A stretch of 64,000 nucleotides of DNA from Paenibacillus planticolens (GTDB taxonomy: Bacteria > Bacillota > Bacilli > Paenibacillales > NBRC-103111): assembly GCF_013141725.1 (NCBI RefSeq), contig NZ_WHNZ01000078.1, forward strand, positions 124,001-188,000, read 5' to 3'. The notes under the pieces were generated by a model. It was not told where the DNA came from. It saw nothing but the letters and a program-made list of their open reading frames with translations, and did no database searches. A program made the position numbers and the translations under genes. Below, piece after piece: positions 38,448 through 47,310 of this stretch (the first letter of the stretch is position 1; every line of letters starts with the position of its first letter).

Positions 38448-39197
38448 GTGGGTTGGAATATTGTCATTGCGGACGATGAAGAGCCGGCTAGAGAAGAACT
38501 GATTTATTTGTTAGAAAGCCATGCGGAGGTGGATAAGGTTACTGCGGCATCAGGCGGGATGGATGCAATAAAGAAGGTCAAAGAGTTAGCGCCGGATGTC
38601 TTGTTTCTGGATATGGACATGCCGGATCTAAACGGGCTGCAGGTTGCTGAAATTGTAGGTGAAATCAATCCGCAGGTGAAAATCGTATTTTCCACAGCCT
38701 ATGATCAATATGCCGTTCATGCGTTTAAGCTTCGTGCGTTTCACTATATGCTGAAGCCGTACGATGAAGAGGATATCGTGATGGTTTTCCGCGAGCTGCG
38801 CAAAATTCAGCCTCGCAGCGGCGCAGCGCCCGCAAGCGGGAGCCATATACCATCCGTTAAGACAAGCGTAAAGCTTGCGCTGGAATTGGACGAGGGAATC
38901 ATTTATGTATCGCCGAAAGATATCATATATATCAGTAAGGAGGTCAAGCATGTACAAGTTCACCTCTATGATAAGGCTTATATCGTGTCTTATACCTTAT
39001 CGGAACTGGAGCACAAGCTGGAGCCGTACGGTTTTTTCCGCTGCCACAAAAGCTATCTGGTCAACCTCGCATCCATTTCCGAAATGAAGACTTGGGTAAA
39101 CGGGGCGTACAACCTGCTCATGGAAGATGCCGGACGATGCACGATACCTGTAAGCCGGAATTATGTGAAGATGCTGCGTTTGAAACTCGAAATTTAA
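38448..39197 (+). CDS. LytR/AlgR-type response regulator (LytTR)
   Basis: A 249-residue regulator. The receiver has IADDEEPAR and the phosphorylated Asp55 in FLDMDMP, plus the LKPYDEED lysine loop. A linker of about 25 residues leads to the LytTR DNA-binding domain (about residues 145-249: YISKEVKHVQVHL and FFRCHKSYLVNL). The start is GTG, with AGGTGA of the kinase stop as ribosome site. It is paired with the LytS-type kinase and probably controls cstA just downstream. Confidence 0.93.
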   Translation: MGWNIVIADDEEPAREELIYLLESHAEVDKVTAASGGMDAIKKVKELAPDVLFLDMDMPDLNGLQVAEIVGEINPQVKIVFSTAYDQYAVHAFKLRAFHYMLKPYDEEDIVMVFRELRKIQPRSGAAPASGSHIPSVKTSVKLALELDEGIIYVSPKDIIYISKEVKHVQVHLYDKAYIVSYTLSELEHKLEPYGFFRCHKSYLVNLASISEMKTWVNGAYNLLMEDAGRCTIPVSRNYVKMLRLKLEI

Positions 39198-39268
39198 CAT
39201 CATGAGGCACGAAAATGGCATGTTGCGTTCCACGTATTCCGCTTGTTTCTCAAACAAGCTATACTCTT

Positions 39269-39282
39269 TGTAAGCGCTAACA
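39269..39282 (+). promoter_or_regulatory. Perfect cre site (CcpA) upstream of cstA
   Basis: TGTAAGCGCTAACA fits the cre consensus TGWAARCGYTWNCW at every position. It lies 31 bases before the cstA start and just after a TATACT (39260-39265), so it would overlap the transcription start and allow repression by CcpA. Confidence 0.75.
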
Positions 39283-39312
39283 TTCATGTTAATTTGGAGG
39301 GTGTTCACACAC

Positions 39313-41382
39313 ATGTTTCTTTTAAAAAACAAATTCGCTTCCTACGTAATCTGGGCGGCCATTGCCCTGCTTGGTGCGTCAGGTTTCGCCATGCTTGCGC
39401 TGTCGAGAGGCGAGAGCATTTCGGCGATATGGCTGATCGTTGCTGCTATTTGTACGTATTCGTTCGGGTATCGTTTCTACAGCCGTTTTATCGCCAAAAA
39501 GATCTATGAACTAAATGACAACCGGGCAACCCCTGCTCACGTTCATAACGATTCCAAGGACTTCGTGCCGACGAATAAATTTGTTTTGTTCGGTCATCAT
39601 TTTGCTGCAATCGCAGGCGCAGGACCGCTTGTTGGTCCGATTCTGGCCGCGCAGATGGGATACTTGCCAAGCATCCTCTGGATTATTATCGGGGCCGTTC
39701 TAGCGGGCTGCGTGCAGGATTTTGTGACCCTTGTCGGCTCTATGCGCCGTGACGGCAAGTCACTTGGACAAATGGCCAAGGATGAAGTGGGGCGGTTCAG
39801 CGGAACGTTAGCCTCCATTGCAACGCTAGCGATCTTGATCATCATCGTGGCCGTTCTCGGACTCGTGGTTGTAAAAGCGTTGGCAGAATCTCCGTGGGGC
39901 ATGTTCACCATCGCCATGACGATGCCGATCGCCATATTTATGGGCTTTTACATGCGCTACATTCGTCCGGGCAAAGTGATCGAGGGCTCTATCATTGGCT
40001 TCGTTTTGTTGATGATCGTTTTGTGGTCAGGCCAGTATATTGCGGAAAGCCCGGTGCTGGCTGAAATGTTTACGTTCACCGCTCCGCAAATCGCGGTTTT
40101 GATGGTGGTCTACGGTCTTATCGCTTCCATTTTGCCCGTTTGGGTACTGCTTGCTCCGAGGGATTATTTAAGCTCATTTTTGAAAATCGGCGTTATTCTC
40201 TTACTCGCTGGCGGCATTATGGTTATTTTACCAGAGCTAAAAATGCCTGCCGTAACGAAGTTTATTGATGGAACCGGACCTGTATTTTCCGGCAATTTGT
40301 TCCCGTTCTTGTTCATCACGATTGCATGCGGCGCGGTTTCCGGGTTCCATTCGTTGATTTCATCCGGGACGACGCCCAAAATGATCGATAGAGAAAGCCA
40401 TGCGCCGTTTATCGGCTTTGCCGGTATGGCCGCGGAATCCTTCGTCGCGGTTATGGCTTTGATTGCGGCTTGTTCCCTGGAGCCCGGCCTGTACTTCGCG
40501 ATGAATTCTTCACCGGCGGTAATTGGAACCGATCCTGCAGCAGTCGCTGCCAAAATTTCATCCTGGGGATTCACCTTAACCCCGGACCTGATTACAAGCA
40601 CGGCCAAAGAAATCGGTGAAAAAACCATACTCTCCCGCACGGGCGGAGCGCCAACGCTGGCTGTGGGGATGGCTGAAATTTTCTCTACTTTTTTAAGCGG
40701 CGCCAAAGCATTCTGGTATCATTTCGCGATTTTGTTTGAAGCTGTCTTTATCTTGACTGCCGTGGATGCGGGGACGCGCGTCGGCCGATTTATGCTGCAG
40801 GATTTAGTCGGCAACTTCTATAAGCCTTTTGGGCAAACCAAAGATTTAAGATACAATTTCATTGCTTCGTTAATTGTTTGCTTGGCTTGGGGGTACTTTC
40901 TGTATCAAGGAGCTGTCGATCCGTTCGGCGGTATCAACTCTTTATGGGCGCTTTTCGGCATTGCCAACCAAATGTTGGCTGCTATCGCGCTAGCCGTAGC
41001 GGTTACGATTATGATCAAAATGGGCAAAGCACGCTATGCCTGGGTTGGCATGTTCCCGTTCGTGTTCCTGGCCGTGACTACGCTGACTGCGGGCTACCAA
41101 AAAGCATTTTCCGCAAACGCCAGCATCGGATTTTTAGCGGCAGCGAAAAAGTATCAAGAGGGCATTGATAAAGGACAAGTTATTGCGCCGGCCAAAAATA
41201 TGGACGTTATGCACCAAATCGTAACGAACAACTATATTGATGCGGGGTTAACGATTTTCTTCGGCATCGTTGTTCTTCTGATGATCATCATTTCGTTCCG
41301 TCTATGGTTCAACATTTTGATTCAAAAGCAAAAGCCTCAATTACAAGAATCGCCGTTCGTCCAATCCACATTCGGAGCGTGA
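39313..41382 (+). CDS. cstA: CstA family peptide/pyruvate transporter
   Basis: A 689-residue membrane protein with about 16-18 hydrophobic segments and the CstA hallmarks FGHHFAAIAGAGPLVGPILA at about residue 85 and SGFHSLISSGTTPKMI near 350. Family members import peptides or pyruvate (E. coli CstA, BtsT). In E. coli BtsT is controlled by the LytS/LytR-type pair BtsSR, the same pairing as here. The ATG at 39313 is preceded by GGAGGGTG; an upstream ATG at 39286 is in frame but lies before that ribosome site. A cre site precedes it. Confidence 0.93.
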   Translation: MFLLKNKFASYVIWAAIALLGASGFAMLALSRGESISAIWLIVAAICTYSFGYRFYSRFIAKKIYELNDNRATPAHVHNDSKDFVPTNKFVLFGHHFAAIAGAGPLVGPILAAQMGYLPSILWIIIGAVLAGCVQDFVTLVGSMRRDGKSLGQMAKDEVGRFSGTLASIATLAILIIIVAVLGLVVVKALAESPWGMFTIAMTMPIAIFMGFYMRYIRPGKVIEGSIIGFVLLMIVLWSGQYIAESPVLAEMFTFTAPQIAVLMVVYGLIASILPVWVLLAPRDYLSSFLKIGVILLLAGGIMVILPELKMPAVTKFIDGTGPVFSGNLFPFLFITIACGAVSGFHSLISSGTTPKMIDRESHAPFIGFAGMAAESFVAVMALIAACSLEPGLYFAMNSSPAVIGTDPAAVAAKISSWGFTLTPDLITSTAKEIGEKTILSRTGGAPTLAVGMAEIFSTFLSGAKAFWYHFAILFEAVFILTAVDAGTRVGRFMLQDLVGNFYKPFGQTKDLRYNFIASLIVCLAWGYFLYQGAVDPFGGINSLWALFGIANQMLAAIALAVAVTIMIKMGKARYAWVGMFPFVFLAVTTLTAGYQKAFSANASIGFLAAAKKYQEGIDKGQVIAPAKNMDVMHQIVTNNYIDAGLTIFFGIVVLLMIIISFRLWFNILIQKQKPQLQESPFVQSTFGA

Positions 41383-41385
41383 TGC

Positions 41386-41583
41386 GTGTTGAGAACGATT
41401 GCCAGCTTTACGAGCAAGGTAAATTCGACGATCAAAGTCATTTTCAATATTCCGGACTATGCCAAATATGTGAAGCACCAGCAGGAGTGCCATCCGGACG
41501 CCCCCCTTTTGACGGAAAAAGAGTTCTACCTGCATTCCCTGCATGAGCGTTATGAGAGCGGTAAAATTAACAGGTGCTGTTAA
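41386..41583 (+). CDS. YbdD/YjiX family small protein
   Basis: A 65-residue protein that starts three bases after cstA. The pattern (PDYAKYVKHQQECHPDAPLL then FY..H..RYESG..NRCC) is that of the YbdD/YjiX (DUF466) family, which almost always follows cstA or btsT genes. It is proposed to support the transporter but has no known activity. Start codon is GTG. Confidence 0.88.
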   Translation: MLRTIASFTSKVNSTIKVIFNIPDYAKYVKHQQECHPDAPLLTEKEFYLHSLHERYESGKINRCC

Positions 41584-41586
41584 TTG

Positions 41587-41639
41587 AAAAAAAACTCGAT
41601 CCCCGCGGTAAATGAACCGTGAGATCGAGTTTTCTATTT
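41587..41639. terminator. Bidirectional terminator between ybdD-like and deoR-like genes
   Basis: A-run, stem AAAACTCGAT..CGCGGT / ACCG..ATCGAGTTTT, T-rich tail. It serves both convergent units. Confidence 0.88.
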
Positions 41640-42395
41640 TTACAAGAAACGGGCTCCGGCATCTTTGAAGGCTTCTTTCATTTCCGGGGTTATTTTGGAA
41701 TCGCTAATAATTCCGGTCGTTTCCTGCACTTCACCTATGACAAATAAAGAGCTCCGGCTAAACTTGGAATGGTCGGCAACGAGGAATGTTTCCATCGATT
41801 GCTTCATCATTCGGCGGTTCGTCTCGGCTTCCAGTTCGTTGTAAATCATCATGCCGCGCGTTAGCGAAATGCCGTCTACGCCCATGAATGTTTTGCGGAT
41901 GCTGAGGTTATCGAGTGTCGCATTGGCGAGAGGACCCGACAGCTCGAACGTTTGCGTGCGGATCACGCCGCCTGTCAGAATGAGCTGCAGCCCTTGTGTG
42001 CCGATCAGTTCATAGGCGATATTTACCGCATTGGTGATAACGGTGAGGTTCTTGAATTGGTTCAGCTTCTTGGCAATGAACGTCGTTGTCGTCCCGCCTG
42101 TTAAGCCGATGATATCGCCATCTTCAATATAGTTTAGCGCTTTGTCGGCGATTTCTTTCTTCTCTTCTGTACAGAGGTCCATTTTGTTGAAAAAGGGGAC
42201 TTCCACCTTCAGGCTTTCCAGCACGGCGCCACCGAAGGTGCGGATGCAGCGTTTCTCTTGTTCTAAAATTTCAAGGTCCCGTCTAGCCGTTGCTTCGGAT
42301 ACGGCAAACTGCTGAACGATATCGGTCAAGGCGATGGAGCCTTTATCTTTAATGGCGTGCATAATGGCATCTCGGCGAATATCTGTCTTTCCCAT
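41640..42395 (-). CDS. DeoR family transcriptional regulator
   Basis: A 251-residue repressor. The N-terminal DeoR helix-turn-helix (IALTDIVQQFAVSEATARRDL, about residues 19-39) is followed by the sugar-phosphate sensor domain (DLTGGTTT-type GLTGGTTTTFIAKKL at about 98-112). Effectors are usually phosphorylated sugars. The ATG follows TAGGAGG on the minus strand. It stands alone: the next genes downstream of it are on the other strand, and the SDR gene upstream is a separate unit. An inverted repeat GTAAG-N5-CTTAC at about 42441-42455 upstream might be its operator or a weak cre. Confidence 0.88.
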   Translation of the reverse strand: MGKTDIRRDAIMHAIKDKGSIALTDIVQQFAVSEATARRDLEILEQEKRCIRTFGGAVLESLKVEVPFFNKMDLCTEEKKEIADKALNYIEDGDIIGLTGGTTTTFIAKKLNQFKNLTVITNAVNIAYELIGTQGLQLILTGGVIRTQTFELSGPLANATLDNLSIRKTFMGVDGISLTRGMMIYNELEAETNRRMMKQSMETFLVADHSKFSRSSLFVIGEVQETTGIISDSKITPEMKEAFKDAGARFL

Positions 42396-42488
42396 GGAAC
42401 CTCCTAAAAAGCTTTCCCTCAGGAAAGCTAGCTAACGATGTAAGTAACGCTTACGTATATCTTATCATGTGGATGGATGAGCCGTCCA

Positions 42489-43241
42489 TTAGGTGCCAGG
42501 CTCTGCGCGAAGCTCTTCGACAACACTCCCCTGATGAAAGGAATGGCCAAGCAGTAGTTTGATCAATTGTTTGGCTGCTGCCGCAGGAGATGCGAGCATG
42601 CCCCGATCTTTTACCATTCTGAAAATGTCCGCTGAGGCGGCTGTGTCCTGACTGGCATTTCTTGCTTCTTCTTGCAAGCTCGTATCGATCATCCCGGGCC
42701 AAACGGATACGATTTTGACTGAGGTCGGTTCATTGCCCTGTTCCAATCCCACGCTTCTTGAGAAAATATCCAACCCGGCCTTAGAGGCAGAATACACGCT
42801 CATGCCTGGAAGAAGATGCTTGGCAGAGGCAGAGGAAATGTTCAAAATCCGCTTCTCGATCTGCAGATGGTCGGTAGAACGAATAAAACATGAGGTAAGT
42901 ACGATGGGAGCTAGCAGATTTACATGGAGACTAGTCATCAACGCTTGTGAGCTTGCCTGCTCGATTCGGGAAAATGGTGCTAGAACGGCCGCATTATTGA
43001 TCAAGTAGATTCCTTCGGCATTTGCCATATCGATTTGGCGGCATATTTGTTCCATTAAAGTCTCAATTCCGTCAATGTTATTCAAATCATATTCGATGTA
43101 ATGGAGGTGGCTGCTCTTTGCCATCAACGCATCGTTCTTTTTTCTAGAAATACAGATCAGGCGATGTTCCGGAGAAATGAGCTGAAGCGCCATTGCTTCG
43201 CCAAGACCACGGGATGTCCCGGTAATAATAAAATATTTCAA
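42489..43241 (-). CDS. Short-chain dehydrogenase/reductase
   Basis: A 250-residue Rossmann-fold oxidoreductase. The cofactor motif TGTSRGLGEA is at the N-terminus, NNAA at about residue 80, and the catalytic YSASKAG tetrad motif in the middle. It most resembles the sepiapterin/benzil reductase-like group (B. subtilis YueD), but the substrate is unknown. The open frame begins at 43307; I favour TTG at 43241, which has GGAG nine bases upstream and gives the normal family N-terminus. ATG 43259 has no ribosome site. Confidence 0.82.
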   Translation of the reverse strand: MKYFIITGTSRGLGEAMALQLISPEHRLICISRKKNDALMAKSSHLHYIEYDLNNIDGIETLMEQICRQIDMANAEGIYLINNAAVLAPFSRIEQASSQALMTSLHVNLLAPIVLTSCFIRSTDHLQIEKRILNISSASAKHLLPGMSVYSASKAGLDIFSRSVGLEQGNEPTSVKIVSVWPGMIDTSLQEEARNASQDTAASADIFRMVKDRGMLASPAAAAKQLIKLLLGHSFHQGSVVEELRAEPGT

Positions 43242-43399
43242 TAGAATCAACTCCGTCATTATGATGGATTCGCCGATCAACCTACTGCGGTGAGCCTCGG
43301 TTTGCAAAATCGTTCAGTAATGACTATCTCTTTCGTCGAGAGAGGATTATAGTCCTTTATTTGAGGGGAATTGGCAGTGAGAGAGGCTGAGCTAAACGC

Positions 43400-43428
43400 C
43401 AAAAGCCCCGGCCGAAAGCAGCCGGGGC
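43400..43428 (-). terminator. Terminator of the aldo/keto reductase unit
   Basis: On the minus strand GCCCCGGC-TGCTTTC-GGCCGGGGC followed by TTTT, 17 bases after the stop. Confidence 0.78.
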
Positions 43429-43445
43429 ATCCTAAACATATGCTG

Positions 43446-44384
43446 CTACACAGTAGCAGCAGTCAAATCAAGCCATGCCAACTCCTGCGGAGTGAGCACA
43501 AGCTCCGCGCCGTCGCGGCATGAAAGCATTTCGGCTTCGCTGCGCGGGCCAATGAGCGCGCAAGCCGGGAACGGCTGGCTCAGCACATAGGCGAGCGCGA
43601 TCTGGATCGCGGTTACGCCTTTTTCCTGTGCCAGCTGTTCCGCGCGGCGCAGCCGCGTCCAGTTCTCGTCGCTGTAGAAGACGCGGACGAGGTCGGCGTT
43701 GTCGAGCACGTCCGGCGAGTACCGGCCTGTGAAGAATCCGCGCGCCTGGGAAGACCAGGACAGCAGCGGCAGCTGCGCAGCTTCGTGCCAGCGCAGAGCT
43801 TCCTCGTCGACGGAGACGCAGCCGCTCCAGAAGGGCTCTTTGGCTTTCGCGAGGCTGAGGTTCGGAGAGCTGAAGCTGAAGCCGATAAGGCCGTTCTTTG
43901 CAGCGTAGTCGTTCGCTTCCTGCAGACGCGCATGCGTCCAGTTGGAGCCGCCGAAGGCACGAATGCGCCCGGCTTCTACATGCTCGTTCAGCGCTTCCAA
44001 AATCACGCCGACAGGTATCGCCGGATCGTCGCGATGCAGCGCATAGAGGTCGATGTAGTCGGTGCGCAGCCGCTCCAACGATGTGAACAGGTCGCTGCGG
44101 ATCGCTTCCGCATTCACGCGGGGGCCGTTCTGATCATGGTGCGCGCCTTTGGTAAAAATGTTGATGTCATCACGGTTGCCCAGCTCATCCATCCAGATGC
44201 CAAGCGCCTGCTCGCTTTCGCCGCCGCAGTAAATGAAGGCGGAGTCAATGGTATTGCCGCCAATCGCCAAGTAATGTCCAAGAATGTCGCTGACTTCCTG
44301 ACCGTTGTTCAGACGGAAAAAGTCAGAGCCCATAATCAGTTTGGAAACCGGTTTATCTAAGCCTTTAATTTGAATATGTTTCAT
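43446..44384 (-). CDS. Aldo/keto reductase
   Basis: A 312-residue NADPH-dependent TIM-barrel oxidoreductase. The tetrad is visible: Asp and Tyr in DSAFIYCGGESEQALG, Lys in FTKGAHHD and His in YALHRDDP. The start is uncertain between ATG 44384 (family-like MKHIQIKGLDKPVS) and ATG 44393, with GAAAGG upstream of both; the open frame runs further up to 44465 but would overlap the Gfo/Idh gene. The 5' third is notably GC-rich (about 65 % by eye), as is the following segment to 44100. It is probably cotranscribed with the Gfo/Idh gene. Confidence 0.85.
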   Translation of the reverse strand: MKHIQIKGLDKPVSKLIMGSDFFRLNNGQEVSDILGHYLAIGGNTIDSAFIYCGGESEQALGIWMDELGNRDDINIFTKGAHHDQNGPRVNAEAIRSDLFTSLERLRTDYIDLYALHRDDPAIPVGVILEALNEHVEAGRIRAFGGSNWTHARLQEANDYAAKNGLIGFSFSSPNLSLAKAKEPFWSGCVSVDEEALRWHEAAQLPLLSWSSQARGFFTGRYSPDVLDNADLVRVFYSDENWTRLRRAEQLAQEKGVTAIQIALAYVLSQPFPACALIGPRSEAEMLSCRDGAELVLTPQELAWLDLTAATV

Positions 44385-44422
44385 CGCGGTCATCCCAGCC
44401 TTTCGCATGATCGTAGTGGTCG

Positions 44423-45418
44423 TTACAGAACAATTCGGGAGCGCTTTCTTGCTGATTCCAGACAAGCATCAAGCACTTTCATGTTAAGAGTGGCATCGTT
44501 CGCAGGAAAATTCGGCTGCTTCTCGCCCCAAGCGGCATAGGCCAGATCGTCGACCTCCAGCGCGTATTGGTTAAGGAACGGGACGTTCTCTACCCGGCGC
44601 TCATTGCCAACATGGACGATGAACTGGCTGGATTCCTCGGTTGGGGTTACGTAGGCGGAAGGAATCTCAATACGCCCTTTGGCGCCTACGATTTCAAGCG
44701 TATTGCGGAAGCCGGCCCACATGCCGCAGTCAAACGTTAGCGCAACACTTCCGCTGAACTCGACCAAGCCTGACATCATCATATCGACATCATCATGTTC
44801 AGGGGAGAAGAACGCATGGGTCGTAACCGCCTTAGGCTCCCGGCCCAAAATCATTCTCGCAGCGGAGATCGGGTAGCAGCCTACGTCATAGAGCGAACCG
44901 CCGCCCCATTCACGTTTGAAGCGAACATTCTTGCTGTCGCCCGGATTGCTGAACGTGAAGGCGCCATGGATGCCGCGAAGGTCGCCGATTTCTCCGGATG
45001 CAATGATCTCTTTGATCCGCTCGTAGCGTGGATGATGTCTGTACATGAATGCTTCCGCGAATTGTACGCCGGCTTGCTCGCAGGCTGCTACCATTTCTGC
45101 CGCTTCTTCAGCTGTCAACGCAGCCGGTTTTTCGCAAAGCACATGCTTTCCGGCAGCAGCAGCGCGAATGGTCCATTCTTTATGCAGATGATTCGGCAGA
45201 GGGATGTACAAAGCATCGATATCCGGATCCGCAATTAATTCCTCATAACTGCCATAGGCGGTTGGAATGCCCAGCTTTTCGGCAACTTCCTGAGATTTCT
45301 CTAAACTGCGGCTGGCTATAGCGCTTACAATTCCCGTTTTGGACTGCACAATTCCCGGAATACACGCCCGTATTGCAATTCCGGCACATCCTAAAATTCC
45401 CCAACGAAGCTTAGTCAT
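44423..45418 (-). CDS. Gfo/Idh/MocA family oxidoreductase
   Basis: A 331-residue NAD(P)-dependent sugar or inositol dehydrogenase. The Rossmann motif GILGCAGIA is at residues 8-16, the lysine-bearing CEKPAAL at about 96 and a C-terminal beta-sheet domain with the ...DVGCYPIS motif near 190. Length fits the family; no substrate can be assigned. TAAGGAGAT precedes the ATG. It is divergent from the AraC regulator, which may control it and the downstream aldo/keto reductase. Confidence 0.88.
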   Translation of the reverse strand: MTKLRWGILGCAGIAIRACIPGIVQSKTGIVSAIASRSLEKSQEVAEKLGIPTAYGSYEELIADPDIDALYIPLPNHLHKEWTIRAAAAGKHVLCEKPAALTAEEAAEMVAACEQAGVQFAEAFMYRHHPRYERIKEIIASGEIGDLRGIHGAFTFSNPGDSKNVRFKREWGGGSLYDVGCYPISAARMILGREPKAVTTHAFFSPEHDDVDMMMSGLVEFSGSVALTFDCGMWAGFRNTLEIVGAKGRIEIPSAYVTPTEESSQFIVHVGNERRVENVPFLNQYALEVDDLAYAAWGEKQPNFPANDATLNMKVLDACLESARKRSRIVL

Positions 45419-45551
45419 GAGAGCATATCTCCTTATAGTAAAATATTTGATAGCGGTATATTGTTATTATAAAACGAGTTATTTAAAATGAATATGATAA
45501 TATATTGCATCTGATATCGGAATATTGTCATTAAGGAAAGAGGTGATGAGG

Positions 45552-46397
45552 GTGAGACGGCAAGTCATGCTGCCGAGGCTGCAGCAATGCCCGTATTTCA
45601 TTTTTCCGGAATCGGTTGGCTGGTACCAAGATTTCCCAGACCATTCCATTTACCGGCAAGAAGGCTATTATGAGACGTACAGCATCCATTTTATCCTTTC
45701 AGGCAAAGGGTACGTGGAGATCGAAGGAGAGCAGCATGTGCTTCAAAAAGGCGATGCTTTCCTGTACTTCCCGCTCCAAGAACAACGCTATTACTCCTCC
45801 AAGGAAGATCCTTGGGACGTTCGATGGGTTCATTTTTACGGGAATCATCTGAAGGAGTTTATGCTGGAAAAAGGCTTTCTGCGGACGCTGTGGACGCTCA
45901 AAAGATGGAGCGAGCTTGAGGAAGCGTTTCATGAGCTGCTGCTGGAAGCGGAGGCCAATAACATTGTGAAGCCGACGAACCTCTCCACGTTAAGCTACAA
46001 AATTTTGAGTGAATTCATGAGCTACGCCGCACCTTTAACGAGCAATCGGGGGGTGGAATCCGTGGACCGGATTCTGGCTATCCTTCCCACCATGCAGCAA
46101 AAAGCCTGCGAACCGTTCATTCTGGAAGAATGGGCGGAGCTCACAGGCGTAAGCACGTATTATTTCTGCAAATTGTTTCGCAAAGCGACTTCAATGACGC
46201 CGCTCTCTTTCATTACGCTATGCCGCATGCAGTTCGCGAAGCAGCGCCTGATTGAGAAGGAAAGCTTGCCGGTCAAGGATATCGCTGTGCAAGCCGGTTA
46301 TGCCAGCGCCAGCTATTTTAACCAGCGGTTTCAGGAGCATGAAGGAATGACGCCGAGCGAGTTTCGAAGCTTATACGGCAAAGGTTTATTTGAATAG
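45552..46397 (+). CDS. AraC family transcriptional regulator
   Basis: A 281-residue regulator with an N-terminal cupin-type sensing domain (GYVEIEGEQHVLQKGDAFLY near residue 65) and a C-terminal pair of AraC helix-turn-helix motifs (about residues 185-278, ending AVQAGYASASYFNQRFQEHEG-TPSEF in the classical AraC signature). Upstream TTG 45525 and ATG 45546 are in frame, but GAGGTGAT sits best for GTG 45552. It is divergent from the Gfo/Idh gene and its 3' end overlaps the convergent glycosyltransferase gene by 12 bases. Confidence 0.87.
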   Translation: MRRQVMLPRLQQCPYFIFPESVGWYQDFPDHSIYRQEGYYETYSIHFILSGKGYVEIEGEQHVLQKGDAFLYFPLQEQRYYSSKEDPWDVRWVHFYGNHLKEFMLEKGFLRTLWTLKRWSELEEAFHELLLEAEANNIVKPTNLSTLSYKILSEFMSYAAPLTSNRGVESVDRILAILPTMQQKACEPFILEEWAELTGVSTYYFCKLFRKATSMTPLSFITLCRMQFAKQRLIEKESLPVKDIAVQAGYASASYFNQRFQEHEGMTPSEFRSLYGKGLFE

Positions 46398-47201
46398 ACG
46401 CGAACGGATCGGTTCTCCGTCCCAGACGATTTCGGTCTTCGCTTGACGCGCCTTAACTTCCGGTTCCTCCAGCAGGAGGAAGAAGTTTTTGGTCGGTAAA
46501 TCGCCGAGCCCGTGCTTGACGGAGAGCATGTCCAAAAAGGGGCGCATATTGTCGAGCTGGCCCGACATGTTGCTCGTGCCCTGCTGCGCAAAAGCGTAGA
46601 GGACGCTAGCAGCTGGCGTACGCTTCACGCGGAATTTCTCGGCGGCTCTCAGGAAGAAATCCCAGTCCCAATAATGGAATACTTCGGTGTCAAAAGGTCC
46701 CAAAGCATCTATCAACTCAGGGCGAAATATGCAGCCGGAGGAGAAAAAGGTGGAGAACCTGCGCATCGCCGGCACATCGAATTCATAGGCAAAAACGAAC
46801 CGATTGGTGATGGAGCGGGCATCGTTCTCATACACATAATCGAAGATTTCGACGTCGGGATACACGAGATCATAGCCTTCAATTTCTTGCAGCATGCGTT
46901 CGATATGGATCGGGAGCAGCAAATCATCATCATCGCACAGCATGATGTAATCGCCTTTCACCTCTTGCAGGCCGCGGTTTCGAGCGTGAACGTGCTTCAG
47001 GTTTTGCGGCATATTCACAATCTGGATGGCGAGCTCAGGGTACAGATCCTGAATGAAATCTACCGCAGGTCCGGCATCGTTGACGATAATGATTTGCAAG
47101 TTTTTGTACGTTTGGCGGTATAATGATTCTGCAAGCTCAGCGAGTTCGATTCGGCGATTATACGTTGGAATAATAATGGACACCAAGGGTTGGTCAGACA
47201 A
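46386..47201 (-). CDS. Glycosyltransferase family 2
   Basis: A 271-residue GT-A enzyme. SIIIPTYNRR opens the nucleotide-binding fold, and the CDDDDLLLP metal-binding DXD region is at about residue 88. The C-terminal part is all soluble, so it is a cytoplasmic transferase, likely acting on a cell-envelope glycan. The frame opens at 47225, but TTG 47201 has GGAGGTG seven bases upstream and gives the usual start SDQPLVSIIIP. It is divergent from the HAD gene. Confidence 0.85.
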   Translation of the reverse strand: MSDQPLVSIIIPTYNRRIELAELAESLYRQTYKNLQIIIVNDAGPAVDFIQDLYPELAIQIVNMPQNLKHVHARNRGLQEVKGDYIMLCDDDDLLLPIHIERMLQEIEGYDLVYPDVEIFDYVYENDARSITNRFVFAYEFDVPAMRRFSTFFSSGCIFRPELIDALGPFDTEVFHYWDWDFFLRAAEKFRVKRTPAASVLYAFAQQGTSNMSGQLDNMRPFLDMLSVKHGLGDLPTKNFFLLLEEPEVKARQAKTEIVWDGEPIRSRLFK

Positions 47202-47310
47202 CAAGAAGCACCTCCGATTTATCATAGATAAAGCTTACCTCAAATGAGTCATACTTCTCAAATCCAATCGTTTCAGTTTTCTTTTACGCCAAACGCTAAG
47301 GAGGCTCTTG

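Noticed and set aside
42440-42456. cre-like GTAAGTAACGCTTAC upstream of the DeoR gene
   Set aside because: It has at least two mismatches to the cre consensus; it may be a DeoR operator, so I did not list it as a CcpA site.
43785-44360. A 191-codon plus-strand frame opposite the aldo/keto reductase gene
   Set aside because: It is a by-product of GC-rich codons in the real gene, lacks a ribosome site and resembles no family.
46512-47123. A 203-codon plus-strand frame opposite the glycosyltransferase gene
   Set aside because: Antisense to a clear GT2 protein with DXD motif and ribosome site.
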